NCBI GenBank assembly: GCA_903879715.1
Contig: CAIRMR010000119.1
Span: 1 to 47,252 of the forward strand
Direction of reading: 5' to 3'
Origin: an uncultured Bacteroidales bacterium
GTDB taxonomy: Bacteria; Bacteroidota; Bacteroidia; Bacteroidales; UBA4417
DNA: 47,252 bases
Part shown: positions 19,419 through 28,526 of the stretch, piece after piece
Numbering within the stretch: position 1 is the first letter of the stretch
Layout: each line of letters starts with the position of its first letter
Translations under genes and position numbers: made by a program
The notes under the pieces: generated by a model
Databases searched by the model: none
Told to the model about the DNA's origin: nothing
What the model saw: the letters and a program-made list of their open reading frames with translations, nothing else

Positions 19419-19444
19419 CCGGGTTTCAAATTACTGAATCCCGG
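19419..19444. terminator. Weak hairpin between convergent genes
   Basis: CCGGGTTTC and GAATCCCGG can form a 9-bp stem with one mismatch around an 8-base loop, just after the CYTH gene and before the end of the convergent DPP4 gene. There is no strong T-run on either strand, so a terminator role is only likely. Confidence 0.4.
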
Positions 19445-19457
19445 CTATTTCATTCCA

Positions 19458-21668
19458 CTATAATTTTTCCAGAATATACTTAATCATCCGGGTATACAGA
19501 TGGTAGGTGGTATTACCACCATAAATACCATGGTTCCGGTTGGTGTACAGTTGCATTTCGAATTGCTTGTTGGCCTGCACCAGTCGTTCAGTAAACTCCA
19601 TGGTATTCTGAACATGCACGTTATCATCAGCCGTTCCATGACAAATCAGGAAATTGCCTTTGAAATCTTCAGCAAAATTAAGTGGCGAATTCTGATCGTA
19701 GCCTTCAGGGTTTTCCTGGGGTGTTCGCATAAAACGCTCTGTGTAGATATTATCGTAATACCGCCAGTTGGTAACCGGTGCAACAGCAATCCCTGTTTTA
19801 AACACCCCATTACCTTTTACCATACACGAAGAAGAAATATAGCCGCCAAAACTCCAGCCCCAGATACCTATGCGGTTTGCATCAATATAGGAAAGTGAGC
19901 CGAGATATTTGGCAGCTTCAATCTGGTCAATGGTTTCGTATTTCCCTAACTGCAGATATGTTACTTTACGGAAAGCTTCACCACGTCCACCTGTTCCACG
20001 ACCATCTACACAAACAACTATATATCCTAGTTGTGCAAGATATTCTTCCCATCCCAGATCCCAGGTATCAAGAGCACTTTGCGAATTAGGACCGCTGTAT
20101 TGGGTCATAAAAACAGGGTATTTCTTTCCCGGATCAAAGCTGGGTGGTTTCAACATCCAGCCATTAAGGTTAACTTTTTCAGAAGTATTAAAACTGAAGA
20201 ATTCCCTGTTGTTGAATTGGTATTCCTTCAGTTTATCAACCAGCATTTTGCTATCATCCAGAACTCTCACGGATTTGCCTTTTGAGTTGTACAGAGTAGT
20301 TGCGGAAGGAGTTTTTACATTCGAGGAAGTAATCGTATAGTATTTAAAGCCTTCGCTGAACTTCGCTGAGTTAGTTCCTGTATTACTGGTAAGTTTCTTC
20401 TTTCCTGTGCCATCCCATTTAATACAATAAACCTCCCGCTGATATGGAGCTGGCTCGGCAGAGGTATAATAAATCATCTTGTTTTTTACATCACAGCCAT
20501 TAAACTCGGTTACATCAAAGTTGCCTTTGGTAACCTGGGACTCCAATTTTCCCTGCATTGTATAAAGATAGATGTGGGCGTAACCGTCGCGCTCACTCCT
20601 CATGGTAAAGTGGGTTTTGTCATCAAGGAACTGTATGTCATCAAAATAGTTTTCGTCGAGATAATATTTGTTGGATTCCGTGAGCAGAACCTGGGTTTCC
20701 CCTGTTGCCGGGGCAGCCAGCAGAATCTCCATTTTATTCTGGAGCCTGTTGAGCCTGAATATAGCAAGTTGCCCCGGATCCTGTGTAAACCTGATGCGTG
20801 GAATGTAAATATCGGTTTCTGTTCCAATATCCATGGTTTGTCTTTCGGCGGATGCGATATTATATGTATGCACGCTAACGATTGAATTGGCATCACCGGC
20901 TTTTGGGTATTTGAACGTTTCAACACCCGGATAAAGTTTGTTTTCATCCAAAGCTGGTTCTTGTCCCTGGAACATGGTCATCCTGAATTGAGGCACCAGG
21001 CTTTCATCGAAACGAACCCACGCAATGCATTTACCGTCGGGCGACCATTCAAATGCTTTATTAAATTCAAATTCTTCTTCGTAAACCCAATCAGGAACCC
21101 CGTTGATAATATAATTGAATTTGCCGTCTTCAGTAATCTGTGTTTCTTTAGCAGTAATAAGGTCAGTATAAAACAGGTTGTTTTTGCGAACGAATGCTAT
21201 TTTGCTCCCGTCAGGTGAGAAGGTAGCCAATTGTTGCTTGCCGTTTTCAGAAACAGGAGTAAGCATTTGTTTCGCAATATCATATACAAAATAATTGGCG
21301 GTAAAGGAACGACGATAAATTGCTTCTTTATCAGCAAGTAAGAGGATTTTGGTTTCGTCAGAATTAAAACTGTAATCGCTGAAGGCTTTTAATTTATCAC
21401 TGTTGATCTTTGCCAGATCGAGAAGCGTTTTAACTGATCCACCTGTTTCGTAGCTATGTACAACCAGTTTGGTCCCACGGCCTTCGGCTACACTATAAGT
21501 CTCCCCATCTTTCATTGACCGGAAGCCCCGAACACCGGGAGAATAGAAGGTGTAATTCTTGAAAAAATCATCAAATTCAAATTGCTTTGTGCCATTTTGA
21601 GCACCTGCATTTAAAGTTGCTAAAATGTAAAAAGCAAGAAATGCTGCGCTAAATAAAGTGTTTCTCAT
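19458..21668 (-). CDS. Dipeptidyl peptidase IV (S9B family), secreted
   Basis: The enzyme removes X-Pro or X-Ala dipeptides from peptide N-termini, probably in the periplasm. I choose the start at 21668 (MRNTLFSAAFLAFYILATLN, a signal peptide, with NAGAQ near the cleavage site). The longer frame to 21710 would run through a promoter-like box. In the 736-residue numbering the N-terminal propeller has DWVYEEEF, the double-glutamate motif that binds the substrate amino group. The hydrolase domain has the triad S606 (GWSFGGY), D681 (GTADDNVH) and H713 (NRNHGIYGG). All key residues are present. The gene stands alone on the - strand. Confidence 0.95.
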   Translation of the reverse strand: MRNTLFSAAFLAFYILATLNAGAQNGTKQFEFDDFFKNYTFYSPGVRGFRSMKDGETYSVAEGRGTKLVVHSYETGGSVKTLLDLAKINSDKLKAFSDYSFNSDETKILLLADKEAIYRRSFTANYFVYDIAKQMLTPVSENGKQQLATFSPDGSKIAFVRKNNLFYTDLITAKETQITEDGKFNYIINGVPDWVYEEEFEFNKAFEWSPDGKCIAWVRFDESLVPQFRMTMFQGQEPALDENKLYPGVETFKYPKAGDANSIVSVHTYNIASAERQTMDIGTETDIYIPRIRFTQDPGQLAIFRLNRLQNKMEILLAAPATGETQVLLTESNKYYLDENYFDDIQFLDDKTHFTMRSERDGYAHIYLYTMQGKLESQVTKGNFDVTEFNGCDVKNKMIYYTSAEPAPYQREVYCIKWDGTGKKKLTSNTGTNSAKFSEGFKYYTITSSNVKTPSATTLYNSKGKSVRVLDDSKMLVDKLKEYQFNNREFFSFNTSEKVNLNGWMLKPPSFDPGKKYPVFMTQYSGPNSQSALDTWDLGWEEYLAQLGYIVVCVDGRGTGGRGEAFRKVTYLQLGKYETIDQIEAAKYLGSLSYIDANRIGIWGWSFGGYISSSCMVKGNGVFKTGIAVAPVTNWRYYDNIYTERFMRTPQENPEGYDQNSPLNFAEDFKGNFLICHGTADDNVHVQNTMEFTERLVQANKQFEMQLYTNRNHGIYGGNTTYHLYTRMIKYILEKL

Positions 21669-21687
21669 TATAAAAGGTATTTGACGC

Positions 21688-21695
21688 CAAAAGTA
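21688..21695 (-). promoter_or_regulatory. -7 box TACTTTTG of the DPP4 gene
   Basis: On the - strand the octamer TACTTTTG fits TAnnTTTG and lies 20 bases upstream of the chosen start codon. A TTTTGG element lies about 16 bases further upstream, a little closer than the usual 19-21. Confidence 0.55.
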
Positions 21696-21795
21696 TACTA
21701 TTCGCCGCACCCAAAAGTGGTTCAGGAGAAAAAAGCAGAAAAAATAGTAGAAACCGGTCTGAAATAAATCAATTTAGCATGAACTGGAATATTCC

Positions 21796-21826
21796 TTTAA
21801 AAAGTAAGGATAAAATGCTACTTTTG
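21796..21826 (+). promoter_or_regulatory. Promoter of tRNA-Val
   Basis: TTTA (21796-21799), then 19 bases, then TACTTTTG (21819-21826) fits the Bacteroidetes sigma-A layout TTTG-N19-TAnnTTTG with one change. Transcription would start about 7 bases on, shortly before the tRNA at 21838. Confidence 0.7.
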
Positions 21827-21837
21827 CAGACTCATCT

Positions 21838-21912
21838 GCGTTGTTAGCTCAGTTGGTTTAGAGCACCGCCTTGACAGGGCGGGGGTCACTGGTTCGAATC
21901 CAGTACCACGCA
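21838..21912 (+). tRNA. tRNA-Val (GAC)
   Basis: The cloverleaf is complete: D stem GCTC/GAGC, anticodon stem CCGCC/GGCGG with loop TTGACAG, giving anticodon GAC, and T stem ACTGG/CCAGT with TTCGAAT. The acceptor stem GCGTTGT/ACCACGC has one U-C mismatch at position 5:68. The discriminator base is A and the CCA end is not encoded. Confidence 0.93.
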
Positions 21913-21927
21913 CTTTTATATTTTATT

Positions 21928-22221
21928 TTGTTTATTCCAGTGTTTTGGGGAACAATCTGGGGGGTATTTAAGTTATCCGCTATAGGTATAACTGCCTTGC
22001 TGATTCCGGTTTCTCCGGATAAAAAATTCTCTCTTTATACAATGGGAATCTTTTCGCTGTTAAATTGTTTCACACTGATTATTCATTATTGGGTACGCAA
22101 TGTGGATTATTCCTGGAAAGTAATACTCATGTCAATGATCATTACCGCGTTTATCGTCGATTTTTCAATTTCTATCATTATGGTATTTTCGAAAAAGGAA
22201 ATCCATGAATATACCGAGTAA
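21928..22221 (+). CDS. Possible small membrane protein after tRNA-Val
   Basis: The frame encodes about 97 residues with three hydrophobic segments (one near the start, then MGIFSLLNCFTLIIHYW and MIITAFIVDFSISIIMVF), separated by short charged turns. There is no ATG near the beginning. The possible starts are TTG 21928 or GTG 21940, because the frame upstream runs into the tRNA. It may be a real gene with an unusual start, or the remainder of a gene whose 5' end was lost at the tRNA. I recognise no family. Confidence 0.35.
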   Translation: MFIPVFWGTIWGVFKLSAIGITALLIPVSPDKKFSLYTMGIFSLLNCFTLIIHYWVRNVDYSWKVILMSMIITAFIVDFSISIIMVFSKKEIHEYTE

Positions 22222-22361
22222 CAAACCGGTATCCTTGTTTAAGTATGTTTTGTTTGTATGAATTTGAATAGAAATTTGTAACTATTTCTTTTTAGAAATG
22301 CCTTGGGTGAGTCAATCAAACCAGAATAGTTAACCTCTTAAACCTTTTGATTACCTAAATT

Positions 22362-24275
22362 TCAGATTAAAAATTTGAAAGGATTTTTTATTCTCTTAAC
22401 GGATTTATCCGGATAGTGAATTAAAAATTCCGGTGAATTCAGGACTGAATTTATTTTTTCAACAGTTGTCATACTATCAACAAACCAAATTTTGATTACA
22501 GGACCACTTTCAGTAAAAGAAGTCTGTATCCTGACAATCCCGTCGTCATTCGAAGCATGTGATACCAGGAAAGGCATCCATTTCTGCATTTCGGGATCAG
22601 CAGCCTGTTTAAAAGGAAGTTCATACACAAACATCTTATCTTCAGCATAGCTTTCATAGTTATTAAAGGCAACATCTGTAGTTGGGATAAACATAGAGAG
22701 AAATTCGGAGGCAGGCATTTCACCTCTTGTTATGCCGGCTTCATTCACTGCGAAACCTGTTTTAACAGAGGTTTGATCTTTTCCCTCACCCATAATAAGT
22801 GATTCCAATGATATAGCCTTCCTGATATTATTTTCATCAGTAAGTGAGGAATCATAATAGATGGTAGCCTGAACCGGTTCGCCAAAACGCGTGCTGAGGG
22901 CATAGATTCCTTTATCCTTTCGCAAAAGTTCGCCAAGGTAAAACTGATCGTTTGGATCAAAACAACGGTCTATTCCCAATTTTACAAAGCTTACCTTTCC
23001 CGTTACTTTCCCTTTAAAGTTAAGTAATTCAGAAAGAGGGGAGAAGATCGCTTCTTTTACAGCTTCCTCCCCAATAATTGTTTTGTCGAAATAAACCACA
23101 ACACTATGATGCTTAACGAAAGTTTCTACTCCTACTATACCCGGGATTTCCTTCATGTGGTTAGCAAAAGAGCGTGAACTGCCAAAGCATTTAATATTTT
23201 TAAGACCATCCATACGGACTACCTGCACATTTTTGCCATTTATATCACCCCAATTTTCACTGATGGTAGGTAATTCGTAATATGTTGCAATGGTTATAGC
23301 GGCGGCAGTAAGAATAACTGTTGCCACGGCAGGCAACCAGCTAAGATTCCTTTTGTTGATGGTAAGTGCACCCTTTTCAGGACATTTCACAATGCAATCA
23401 ACACATAAATGGCAATCAATATGATCCACTGTTTCAACAGTTGAAATTTGTATTGCCATCGGACATTTTTTGTCGCAGATACGGCAATGCGTGCAAAGAT
23501 CATCGTTGCGTGTTACGCGCAGAGAAGGAAAAATAAAGAATTTCAATGTGGTGGCTTCAAATACATAAGCCATCACGCATAAAGTTCCCAGCAACCAGGG
23601 CCAGGGAATGATAAGCCCGGCAACATTGGTTAGTAATACCCAAAGCAACGTAATAGTCGCAGCGGGAAACGCATAAACGGCAATATTTGTTATGGCTCCT
23701 AACGGGCACAGATACTTACACCAGAAATGGCGGATGAAGAACGATCCAACAATAGTAAGTACCATAGCGGGTATGGCATACCATAGTACTACATCGCCGC
23801 TGAATCCGGTAAAACCAGCATAAAACGGATCGAATTTCCGGCAAAACAACTCACTTGAGGTTACAGTAAAATAGAACGTGATAAACAGAAGTACATATTT
23901 GGAAATCCGCAGTAACCTGTCGGTATTTCCTTTTAAAGTGATCTGCATCTTTGCTTTACGGCCCAATGCTCCCATCCATTCAGTAAAAGTCCCGATAGGA
24001 CATAGATAGCTACAGAAAAGTTTGCTGAACAGCACAACTGCCAGTATCAAGGTTATTCCCAATGCGATTTGTACCGTAGTCATTGAACAGGCCAGGGAAT
24101 GAACAGAAAAATAGCTTGCCAAAGATTGCATTCCACCAAACGGGCAGTATGCTTCAAAATCAGGACTATAGCTTGTATCCAGGAGAGGACGTATAAGCAT
24201 ATAAATAAGTAGTACAAATATTCCCCACTGGAGTGTAATACGGTAATAATTTACGGGAGATTGTTTTTTTGACAT
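22362..24275 (-). CDS. Membrane polyferredoxin (NapH/CcoG-like) with two HMA-like C-terminal modules
   Basis: The N-terminal 340 residues resemble membrane 4Fe-4S electron carriers. They have several transmembrane helices, the paired motifs CSYLCPIGTFTEW (88-100) and CKYLCPLGAITN (186-197), and two ferredoxin clusters (C261-C264-C267-C271 and C288-C291-C294-C298). After a last helix near 312-332 come two regions shaped like heavy-metal-associated (ferredoxin-like) domains. Residues 350-412 have one cysteine in NIKCFGSSRSFANHM and the pattern VGVETFVKHHSVVVYFD. Residues 427-490 have one cysteine and end in VQATIYYDSS. The usual CxxC is absent in both. The protein probably passes electrons to or across the membrane for a metal-related or assembly function. 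The exact role is unknown. Confidence 0.8.
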   Translation of the reverse strand: MSKKQSPVNYYRITLQWGIFVLLIYMLIRPLLDTSYSPDFEAYCPFGGMQSLASYFSVHSLACSMTTVQIALGITLILAVVLFSKLFCSYLCPIGTFTEWMGALGRKAKMQITLKGNTDRLLRISKYVLLFITFYFTVTSSELFCRKFDPFYAGFTGFSGDVVLWYAIPAMVLTIVGSFFIRHFWCKYLCPLGAITNIAVYAFPAATITLLWVLLTNVAGLIIPWPWLLGTLCVMAYVFEATTLKFFIFPSLRVTRNDDLCTHCRICDKKCPMAIQISTVETVDHIDCHLCVDCIVKCPEKGALTINKRNLSWLPAVATVILTAAAITIATYYELPTISENWGDINGKNVQVVRMDGLKNIKCFGSSRSFANHMKEIPGIVGVETFVKHHSVVVYFDKTIIGEEAVKEAIFSPLSELLNFKGKVTGKVSFVKLGIDRCFDPNDQFYLGELLRKDKGIYALSTRFGEPVQATIYYDSSLTDENNIRKAISLESLIMGEGKDQTSVKTGFAVNEAGITRGEMPASEFLSMFIPTTDVAFNNYESYAEDKMFVYELPFKQAADPEMQKWMPFLVSHASNDDGIVRIQTSFTESGPVIKIWFVDSMTTVEKINSVLNSPEFLIHYPDKSVKRIKNPFKFLI

Positions 24276-24409
24276 AACAGAAAAAAGATTTAGCGGAACT
24301 ACAAATCAGAAGCATAAATGTTGTGCGAATGTATAAAATCAAGCCAAGCAACCAAGCAATAAATGTAATTTAGAACTGATCTATTCTTTGAGTAACAGGT
24401 TTAGGTATA

Positions 24410-24441
24410 TTGCTTGTAATATGATGTACCTGTTAAATTTG
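24410..24441 (+). promoter_or_regulatory. Promoter of the endonuclease/phosphatase-family gene
   Basis: TTG (24410-24412), 21 bases, then TAAATTTG (24434-24441) fits the Bacteroidetes promoter layout. The ATG follows 30 bases later. Confidence 0.6.
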
Positions 24442-24471
24442 TACCTTTGGAAATTCAACAATGCTGACTAA

Positions 24472-25551
24472 ATGAAATTCGGTTTCAAGTATTTGTTTTT
24501 CTTTTCTTTTTGTTCATTAGTGAGCTTTACATTACCTGCCCAGGACATGCAGGTTGCTAATCAGAAAAAACCTGTTTACCAGCATCCGGATGCCAATAAA
24601 AGAGCAGATACTGTTTTACGGGTAATGTTCTACAATGTTGAGAATTTATTTGACCCCAGGGAAGATAGCATAACCTCAGATGAAGAGTATCAGCCTACCG
24701 GCATGCGTGGATGGACGAGCAGTCGCCTGAAACAAAAACAAATCAATATTTCGAAAGTGGTACTCGCTGTCGGAGGCTGGGAACCACCTGACCTGATTGG
24801 GTTTTGTGAGGTTGAAAATTTCAGTGTTTTGTATGGGTTAACAAATTATACGGCCTTAAAAAATTTCGGCTACAGGATTATTCATTTTGATTCACCCGAT
24901 CCACGAGGTATTGATGTAGCGTTACTTTATCGGCCTGAGAAATTCAGGGTATTGAAAAGCATTCCCATTAAAGTCCGTTTCCCATTTGATACCGCTTCGC
25001 GCACCCGTGATATTCTTTTTGTTAAAGGCATAGCCTGTAAACGAGATACGGTAAATATTTTTGTCAACCACTGGCCATCGAAGTTTGGTGGTGCGATGGC
25101 TACCATTCCCCGAAGAAATTATGTTGCTTCTGTGATACGTAAGCTGGCAGATTCGCTTTTAGCAGTAAATCCGGATTCAAAAATTCTGATCATGGGCGAC
25201 TTAAACGAATCGCCATACGAAGAAGGGGTAGCTAAAATACTTCGCGCAAAAATGGATTCAATTAACCTGCTGACTGATGATCTTTATAATATGCTGGCAG
25301 GTGCCGGTCTTTCGTGGAATAAGGGAACCATCAAATTTCATGAAACCTGGGATGCCATAGATCACATGATTGTGTCACGGCCACTGCTTTCGAAAACTAC
25401 ACCTCATAGCCTGCATATTTTTGATGCCCCGTTTTTATTGCAGGACGACGAAGCCTGGTTTGGTAAAAAACCATTTCGCACATATTATGGCTCGAAGTAT
25501 CTTGGCGGATTCAGCGATCACTTGCCAGTGTATATGGATTTTAAATTTTGA
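24472..25551 (+). CDS. Secreted endonuclease/exonuclease/phosphatase-family protein
   Basis: The protein of 359 residues starts with a signal peptide (KYLFFFSFCSLVSFTLPAQ) and then shows the family fold that cleaves phosphodiesters or phosphomonoesters with a divalent metal. Visible motifs are RVMFYNVENLFDP near residue 50, GFCEVEN with the metal glutamate, FVNHWPSKFGG with the catalytic histidine, MGDLNESP with Asp and Asn, and SDHLPVYMDF at the end with Asp and His. The substrate could be DNA, a phospholipid or a sugar phosphate and cannot be told. It probably works in the periplasm. Confidence 0.88.
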   Translation: MKFGFKYLFFFSFCSLVSFTLPAQDMQVANQKKPVYQHPDANKRADTVLRVMFYNVENLFDPREDSITSDEEYQPTGMRGWTSSRLKQKQINISKVVLAVGGWEPPDLIGFCEVENFSVLYGLTNYTALKNFGYRIIHFDSPDPRGIDVALLYRPEKFRVLKSIPIKVRFPFDTASRTRDILFVKGIACKRDTVNIFVNHWPSKFGGAMATIPRRNYVASVIRKLADSLLAVNPDSKILIMGDLNESPYEEGVAKILRAKMDSINLLTDDLYNMLAGAGLSWNKGTIKFHETWDAIDHMIVSRPLLSKTTPHSLHIFDAPFLLQDDEAWFGKKPFRTYYGSKYLGGFSDHLPVYMDFKF

Positions 25552-25609
25552 TGATGCAATGCATCCGGGTATAACAAACATTTTATTTAAACTTTAACAA
25601 AAATCTGAA

Positions 25610-26149
25610 ATGAAAAAAAAGCTTTCTTTTTATAATATTACCATTGCTGTAATACTTATTTTGATTCTGGTTATCGGCTCATTACTGGTTTTTGTAAACC
25701 CGACCCCAAAACGTGCGTATAAATCTGATGCTGTTATGAATGAACAACCTGTTAATGCCTCAAAGCCGGTTTTTCGTAAGGATGGAGAACTTCGTTTTCT
25801 GGATGGCAAAACGAATAATGTGATTACCCAAATTAGCATTGAAGTAGCTGATGATGATGCTGAACGGGCGCAAGGTCTGATGTACAGGGATGCAATGGCC
25901 GAAAATGAAGGAATGCTCTTCCTGATGGAAACTGAGGAACCTCAGGCTTTCTGGATGGAAAATACTATCATTTCGCTCGACATTCTTTACGCAGATGCAG
26001 GGAAGCGGGTTGTTAGCATTCAGAAGAATTGCAAACCCTATTCAACCGACCATATCCCATCAATAAAACCAGCTTTATATGTAGTTGAGGTTAATGCCGG
26101 ATACACTTCGAAATACAATATTAAAGTCGGGGATGTAATTTCTTTCTGA
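25610..26149 (+). CDS. DUF192 family protein, membrane-anchored
   Basis: The protein of 179 residues has one N-terminal hydrophobic segment (residues 8-30) and a C-terminal DUF192 domain from about residue 70. The family motifs are AQGLMYRDAMAENEGMLFLM, FWMENTIISLDILYAD and YVVEVNAGYTSKYNIKVGD. The function of DUF192 is not established. The domain would be outside the cytoplasmic membrane. The gene lies 58 bases after the endonuclease/phosphatase gene and may share its promoter. Confidence 0.88.
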   Translation: MKKKLSFYNITIAVILILILVIGSLLVFVNPTPKRAYKSDAVMNEQPVNASKPVFRKDGELRFLDGKTNNVITQISIEVADDDAERAQGLMYRDAMAENEGMLFLMETEEPQAFWMENTIISLDILYADAGKRVVSIQKNCKPYSTDHIPSIKPALYVVEVNAGYTSKYNIKVGDVISF

Positions 26150-26196
26150 TTTCCTGCAATCTGGAAACCGGAAACCTAAATATTGATGCCCATGGT

Positions 26197-28317
26197 CTAT
26201 AGGTCAACAACAAACGCTCCCGATTCCTTTACACTATATGCGGGCAGTCCTGCTTTTCTGAATTCAGCCATCCATTTCTTCGTTTTGTAATATGAATTTG
26301 ATCCATCAATAATTATACATCCCGGTTCATACAATTGTTTCAGAACATTGATCTGGAGTTTCGGATTATTCGAAATTACCAGGTAGTCAACTTTTAGTTT
26401 TGTGAAAGTACCTTTAATATCAGGCAAACTGTTGATTATAACAATCCGTTTGTTGTGGAACATGAAATTGTTTCCCAAACCATAAAATGTATTTTTCCAT
26501 GGCAGACTCTGGCTTAATTCCGTAATAGTGTCGAGCGCGTATCTGCTTACCGTTGAAAAACCATAGAGATTTCTCGCTCCGTCAAGCTGAAATTTGACAG
26601 CTGTCTTATTTGTGAGCAACATAGAGTCAGCCAGCAGTATTTGCTGCGTTCCATTTATTAGTCCAATTGCAGACTGCTTATTGCTGCTGTAAAAAATTAT
26701 TTTTTGTTGCTTTTGGCGCTTCATCCCGGTAAGTGAAAAGCTGATCGAAAGGATTAGTATGAAGCTTAAAGATAAATATAACCATTCCTTTCTTTTTAAG
26801 AAAAAGAGTAACGAGAAGGTAACAAGGATAAGGTAAATCAGGATAGTTTCCTTCGAAAAGACTGAAGTGATATGTAGTACAGAATGAGGTAAGTGTTCAA
26901 TATATACCACACAATAATTCATGATAAATAAGAGGTAATTGGTGATAATTCCGAAAAAATTACTCACTGCCGGGATAAATGAAGTTAACAGTACCGCAAT
27001 TCCGGAAAGGATTGCAAGGAACGATATATCAATGGCTGCCAGGTTTGCAGGTATAAAATAAACCGGGAATTGATGAAAATACATCAGGGCTAGTGGAGCT
27101 GATGCAATCTGTGCCGCTATTGAAACGCTGATAAGTCCCCATATATGAGCCACAATCTTGTTGGCTGGATGCCATAAACCGGCAATTGGTTTGTTGATAA
27201 AAACAATGCCAAGGATGGCAATATAGGATAGCTGGAACCCTATATTGTTGATCATAAGAGGATCAATCAGCAAAAGCATGATGGCAGATACCGAAAGAGA
27301 ATTTACAATATGCACATTTCGTTTGCTGGCGTTGCCGATTGAAATAAATGTGAACATGGCGGCAGCTCGCATTACCGAAGGTGACAAGCCGGTAAGAAAT
27401 GCATAGGCCCATATTATGAGCAGAATGATAGTGGTTTTTACAAAAATGAGGAGGCTACTCTTCTTCATGAAAGCAAGCAGAAAATTGATTGCGATGAAGA
27501 TTACTCCCACATGTAATCCGGAAACACTCAGAATATGCATAACTCCCGAACCTGAATACGCTTGTAGCGTTTCGTTATCAAGCATATCATTTTGTCCAAG
27601 TAATAGTGCGGAAGCGACTGCAAATTCACGTCCTTTCAGCCCGTTCTCATTCAGGATGGAAACAAACTTCCTGGAAATTGTGTTAGCTGTCCGGAAAAGA
27701 TTGAAGCCGTGAGGTTTCTCAATAATTTTCCAAGAAATATTAGTCAGATAAACCTGGTGATAAACATTGTTGGTTGCCATGTACTTCCTGTAATCAAATG
27801 CTCCGGGATTTTGTGGCGGGCTGATCGGCTGTATATCAGCTGAAAAAGCAACCAGGCTGCCTTCAGCAGGAGGTTTTTTTATCGAATCTTTAGCCAAATA
27901 GGTTAGTATTCGTCCTTCTGATTTAACAATAGAATTTCCTCTTTTGATGCCTCTTATATTAAGAATTGTTTTAAAACTATGATCTTTTTCCTGCAAGGGT
28001 TCAATAACAGTTGCAATAAAAATGCCTTTAGTTTGCATTTTCGAGAAATGATCTGATCGCAGAATTTCTTTATGTAGAATAACTGAGTTATATCCCGTCA
28101 CAAAGAGGAATAAACTAACAATAACACCAAAAAGCAGGCGGTTAACAAAACGTAGTTTGTTGAAATGAATTAGTCCGGATGCTATTGAAAGCACTAACAG
28201 GATTATCCAGAGAATCAGATTGATTTCGGTAGTAGCTGAAATTGCCAAACACACAATTATCCCGGCCAGAAATGGCAGCAATATTCTCACCATTGGGTAC
28301 AGGTGGCGGTATTGCAT
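26197..28317 (-). CDS. ComEC/Rec2-type DNA uptake channel, nuclease domain degenerate
   Basis: ComEC carries single-stranded DNA across the inner membrane during natural transformation. The 706-residue protein has an N-terminal DUF4131-like region, a competence domain with the key motif MHILSVSGLHVGVIF near residues 258-272, and many helices up to about residue 520. The final 180 residues follow the layout of the metallo-hydrolase domain (AIGLINGTQQILLADS, then DYLVISNNPKL), but the metal-binding HxHxDH motif is missing. Such forms occur in Bacteroidetes (recollection). Whether this species is transformable cannot be seen. Confidence 0.9.
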   Translation of the reverse strand: MQYRHLYPMVRILLPFLAGIIVCLAISATTEINLILWIILLVLSIASGLIHFNKLRFVNRLLFGVIVSLFLFVTGYNSVILHKEILRSDHFSKMQTKGIFIATVIEPLQEKDHSFKTILNIRGIKRGNSIVKSEGRILTYLAKDSIKKPPAEGSLVAFSADIQPISPPQNPGAFDYRKYMATNNVYHQVYLTNISWKIIEKPHGFNLFRTANTISRKFVSILNENGLKGREFAVASALLLGQNDMLDNETLQAYSGSGVMHILSVSGLHVGVIFIAINFLLAFMKKSSLLIFVKTTIILLIIWAYAFLTGLSPSVMRAAAMFTFISIGNASKRNVHIVNSLSVSAIMLLLIDPLMINNIGFQLSYIAILGIVFINKPIAGLWHPANKIVAHIWGLISVSIAAQIASAPLALMYFHQFPVYFIPANLAAIDISFLAILSGIAVLLTSFIPAVSNFFGIITNYLLFIMNYCVVYIEHLPHSVLHITSVFSKETILIYLILVTFSLLFFLKRKEWLYLSLSFILILSISFSLTGMKRQKQQKIIFYSSNKQSAIGLINGTQQILLADSMLLTNKTAVKFQLDGARNLYGFSTVSRYALDTITELSQSLPWKNTFYGLGNNFMFHNKRIVIINSLPDIKGTFTKLKVDYLVISNNPKLQINVLKQLYEPGCIIIDGSNSYYKTKKWMAEFRKAGLPAYSVKESGAFVVDL

Positions 28318-28526
28318 GATTAAGTATCTTTAAATCAATGTTAAAGGTAGTAATTAATCACTTAAATTAATTGTGTCTGCATCAAAAAAAATGAAGAATT
28401 CTGGGTAAGAACAATGTCTCATTGAGAAGAAATATATTTTGACCGGATAGTATAAACTTAATCAGAATTGCTTCTATATAACAGCTTAAAACTGTAATTC
28501 AGGAAAAAAATCGATTCCAGCTTTTT

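Noticed and set aside
19909-20340. + strand frames opposite the DPP4 gene
   Set aside because: They lie opposite the catalytic domain of an intact gene and have no family resemblance.
21669-21710. Longer N-terminus of DPP4
   Set aside because: It includes the TACTTTTG box and would place 14 extra residues ahead of a normal signal peptide.
21871-21927. Extension of the membrane-protein frame into tRNA-Val
   Set aside because: The first 14 codons are the tRNA itself and cannot be a normal protein start.
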